Positions 52,810 through 53,240 of a DNA stretch of 53,240 bases are shown one piece after another (the stretch's first letter is position 1; each line of letters opens with the position of its first letter). Below the pieces are notes generated by a model. That model had not been told where the DNA came from and did not search any database. It worked only from the letters and a program-made list of their open reading frames with translations. The stretch spans positions 1 through 53,240 of the forward strand of contig NZ_FQUT01000022.1 of NCBI RefSeq assembly GCF_900129245.1, in the 5' to 3' direction. The stretch is from Chryseobacterium arachidis (lineage in GTDB: Bacteria; Bacteroidota; Bacteroidia; Flavobacteriales; Weeksellaceae). The position numbers and the translations under genes were made by a program.

Positions 52810-53240
52810 TTAGTAAATAGCAGAAGATTCTTTACCTTGAAACTTCAACTGACGGAAGCGATTGTTTTCACGTAGTAATTCGATATCATAACCGCTTTTT
52901 TCATTAAGATAAATTCTAATTTCCGCGTTTACAAGATTTCCCGACATCAGATGCCCCGCAAATTTTCTATCATCCGAAATAAAATGAAAATGAAACGGTG
53001 AAAGATCAACGTTACTTAATAAAGATGGCGTAAAATAACCCACCATTGTTCCTTTAACATTTTTTGCCTTGTACTGAGGTCTCACTTTCATTAATGTTGC
53101 AAGCTCAGTCGTATCTTCCGGAGAAACGGGATCTGCACCTCCCAAAGTGATCTCTGCCCAAGTTCCCTCAATTTTGATCGCATAAGGTACATTTTGAGTG
53201 GTCAATAACGACTGAACTTTATCTTGTAATTCCTCGAAAC
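52810..53240 (-). CDS. budA: Alpha-acetolactate decarboxylase, C-terminal part (runs off the window)
   Basis: The open frame continues to the last base of the window (FEELQDKVQSLLTTQN before TTG 53205), so the gene is cut by the window edge and about half is seen. VPYAIKIEGTWAEITLGGAD, GTMVGYFTPSLLSN and FHFHFISDDRKFAGHLMSGN carry the family's zinc-binding His residues (HFHF and GH) and Arg/Asp region. The enzyme converts (S)-alpha-acetolactate to acetoin and CO2. A start at 53205 would be false. The gene symbol follows the family name. Confidence 0.85.
   Translation of the reverse strand, partial: FEELQDKVQSLLTTQNVPYAIKIEGTWAEITLGGADPVSPEDTTELATLMKVRPQYKAKNVKGTMVGYFTPSLLSNVDLSPFHFHFISDDRKFAGHLMSGNLVNAEIRIYLNEKSGYDIELLRENNRFRQLKFQGKESSAIY

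Overview
The window looks like chromosomal DNA from a flavobacterium of the Chryseobacterium type. The reasons are AT-rich spacers, -7 elements of the form TAnnTTTG, weak ribosome binding sites, many SPII lipoproteins, and a Bacteroidota-style VgrG island carrying a DUF4280 effector. Genus is an inference. I see no rRNA, tRNA or CRISPR array.

Layout. 1-1450: one intact secreted beta-rich protein gene and the wreckage of tandem copies, with shared promoter, palindrome and terminators. 2.0-3.8 kb: a small heat-shock protein with a sigma-54-like promoter, then a Kef-type antiporter. 4.2-8.8 kb: a five-gene redox operon (two aldo/keto reductases, a DUF5661-monooxygenase fusion, an NTF2-like protein, an SDR) with an AraC regulator. 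9.5-11.2 kb: a perfect-looking 54-bp hairpin, a deleted SDR pseudogene and another AraC regulator. 11.6-19.3 kb: a tripartite RND efflux operon (adaptor, permease, outer-membrane factor) with TetR and AraC genes. The permease and the adaptor signal peptide each carry a one-base frameshift.

19.4-35.5 kb, all on the minus strand, is the most unusual part: a type VI secretion VgrG island. Reading with transcription, it holds VgrG, a DUF3289-like effector, a lipoprotein, a predicted cysteine-peptidase effector, a lipoprotein, an uncharacterised adaptor-like gene, and a 1447-residue LysM/DUF4280/Ig-like effector ending in a lytic-transglycosylase-like domain and an HxH peptidase-like domain. Behind it is a graveyard of spare immunity lipoproteins and orphan toxin tails. 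One tail still carries the same junction sequence that precedes the toxin domains of the big effector. This is what C-terminal toxin swapping would leave behind. The island is bounded on the right by relics of an IS5-type element (16-bp terminal inverted repeats) and an IS982-type element.

37.1-47.2 kb holds a probable surface-polysaccharide system: a TPR/YaiO-type outer-membrane barrel facing a four-gene operon. The operon encodes a huge hybrid histidine kinase, a stand-alone receiver, a membrane-anchored HEAT-repeat protein, and a single polypeptide that fuses a processive family-2 glycosyltransferase to an LTA-synthase/phosphoethanolamine-transferase-like sulfatase-fold domain. I infer a polymer made, decorated and exported under phosphorelay control. 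47.5-53.2 kb is ordinary accessory metabolism: HxlR with a divergent SDR/NTF2 pair and an operator-like palindrome, a CPA1 antiporter, a DHFR-like reductase, a YhdH-type quinone oxidoreductase, and an acetolactate decarboxylase running off the window end.
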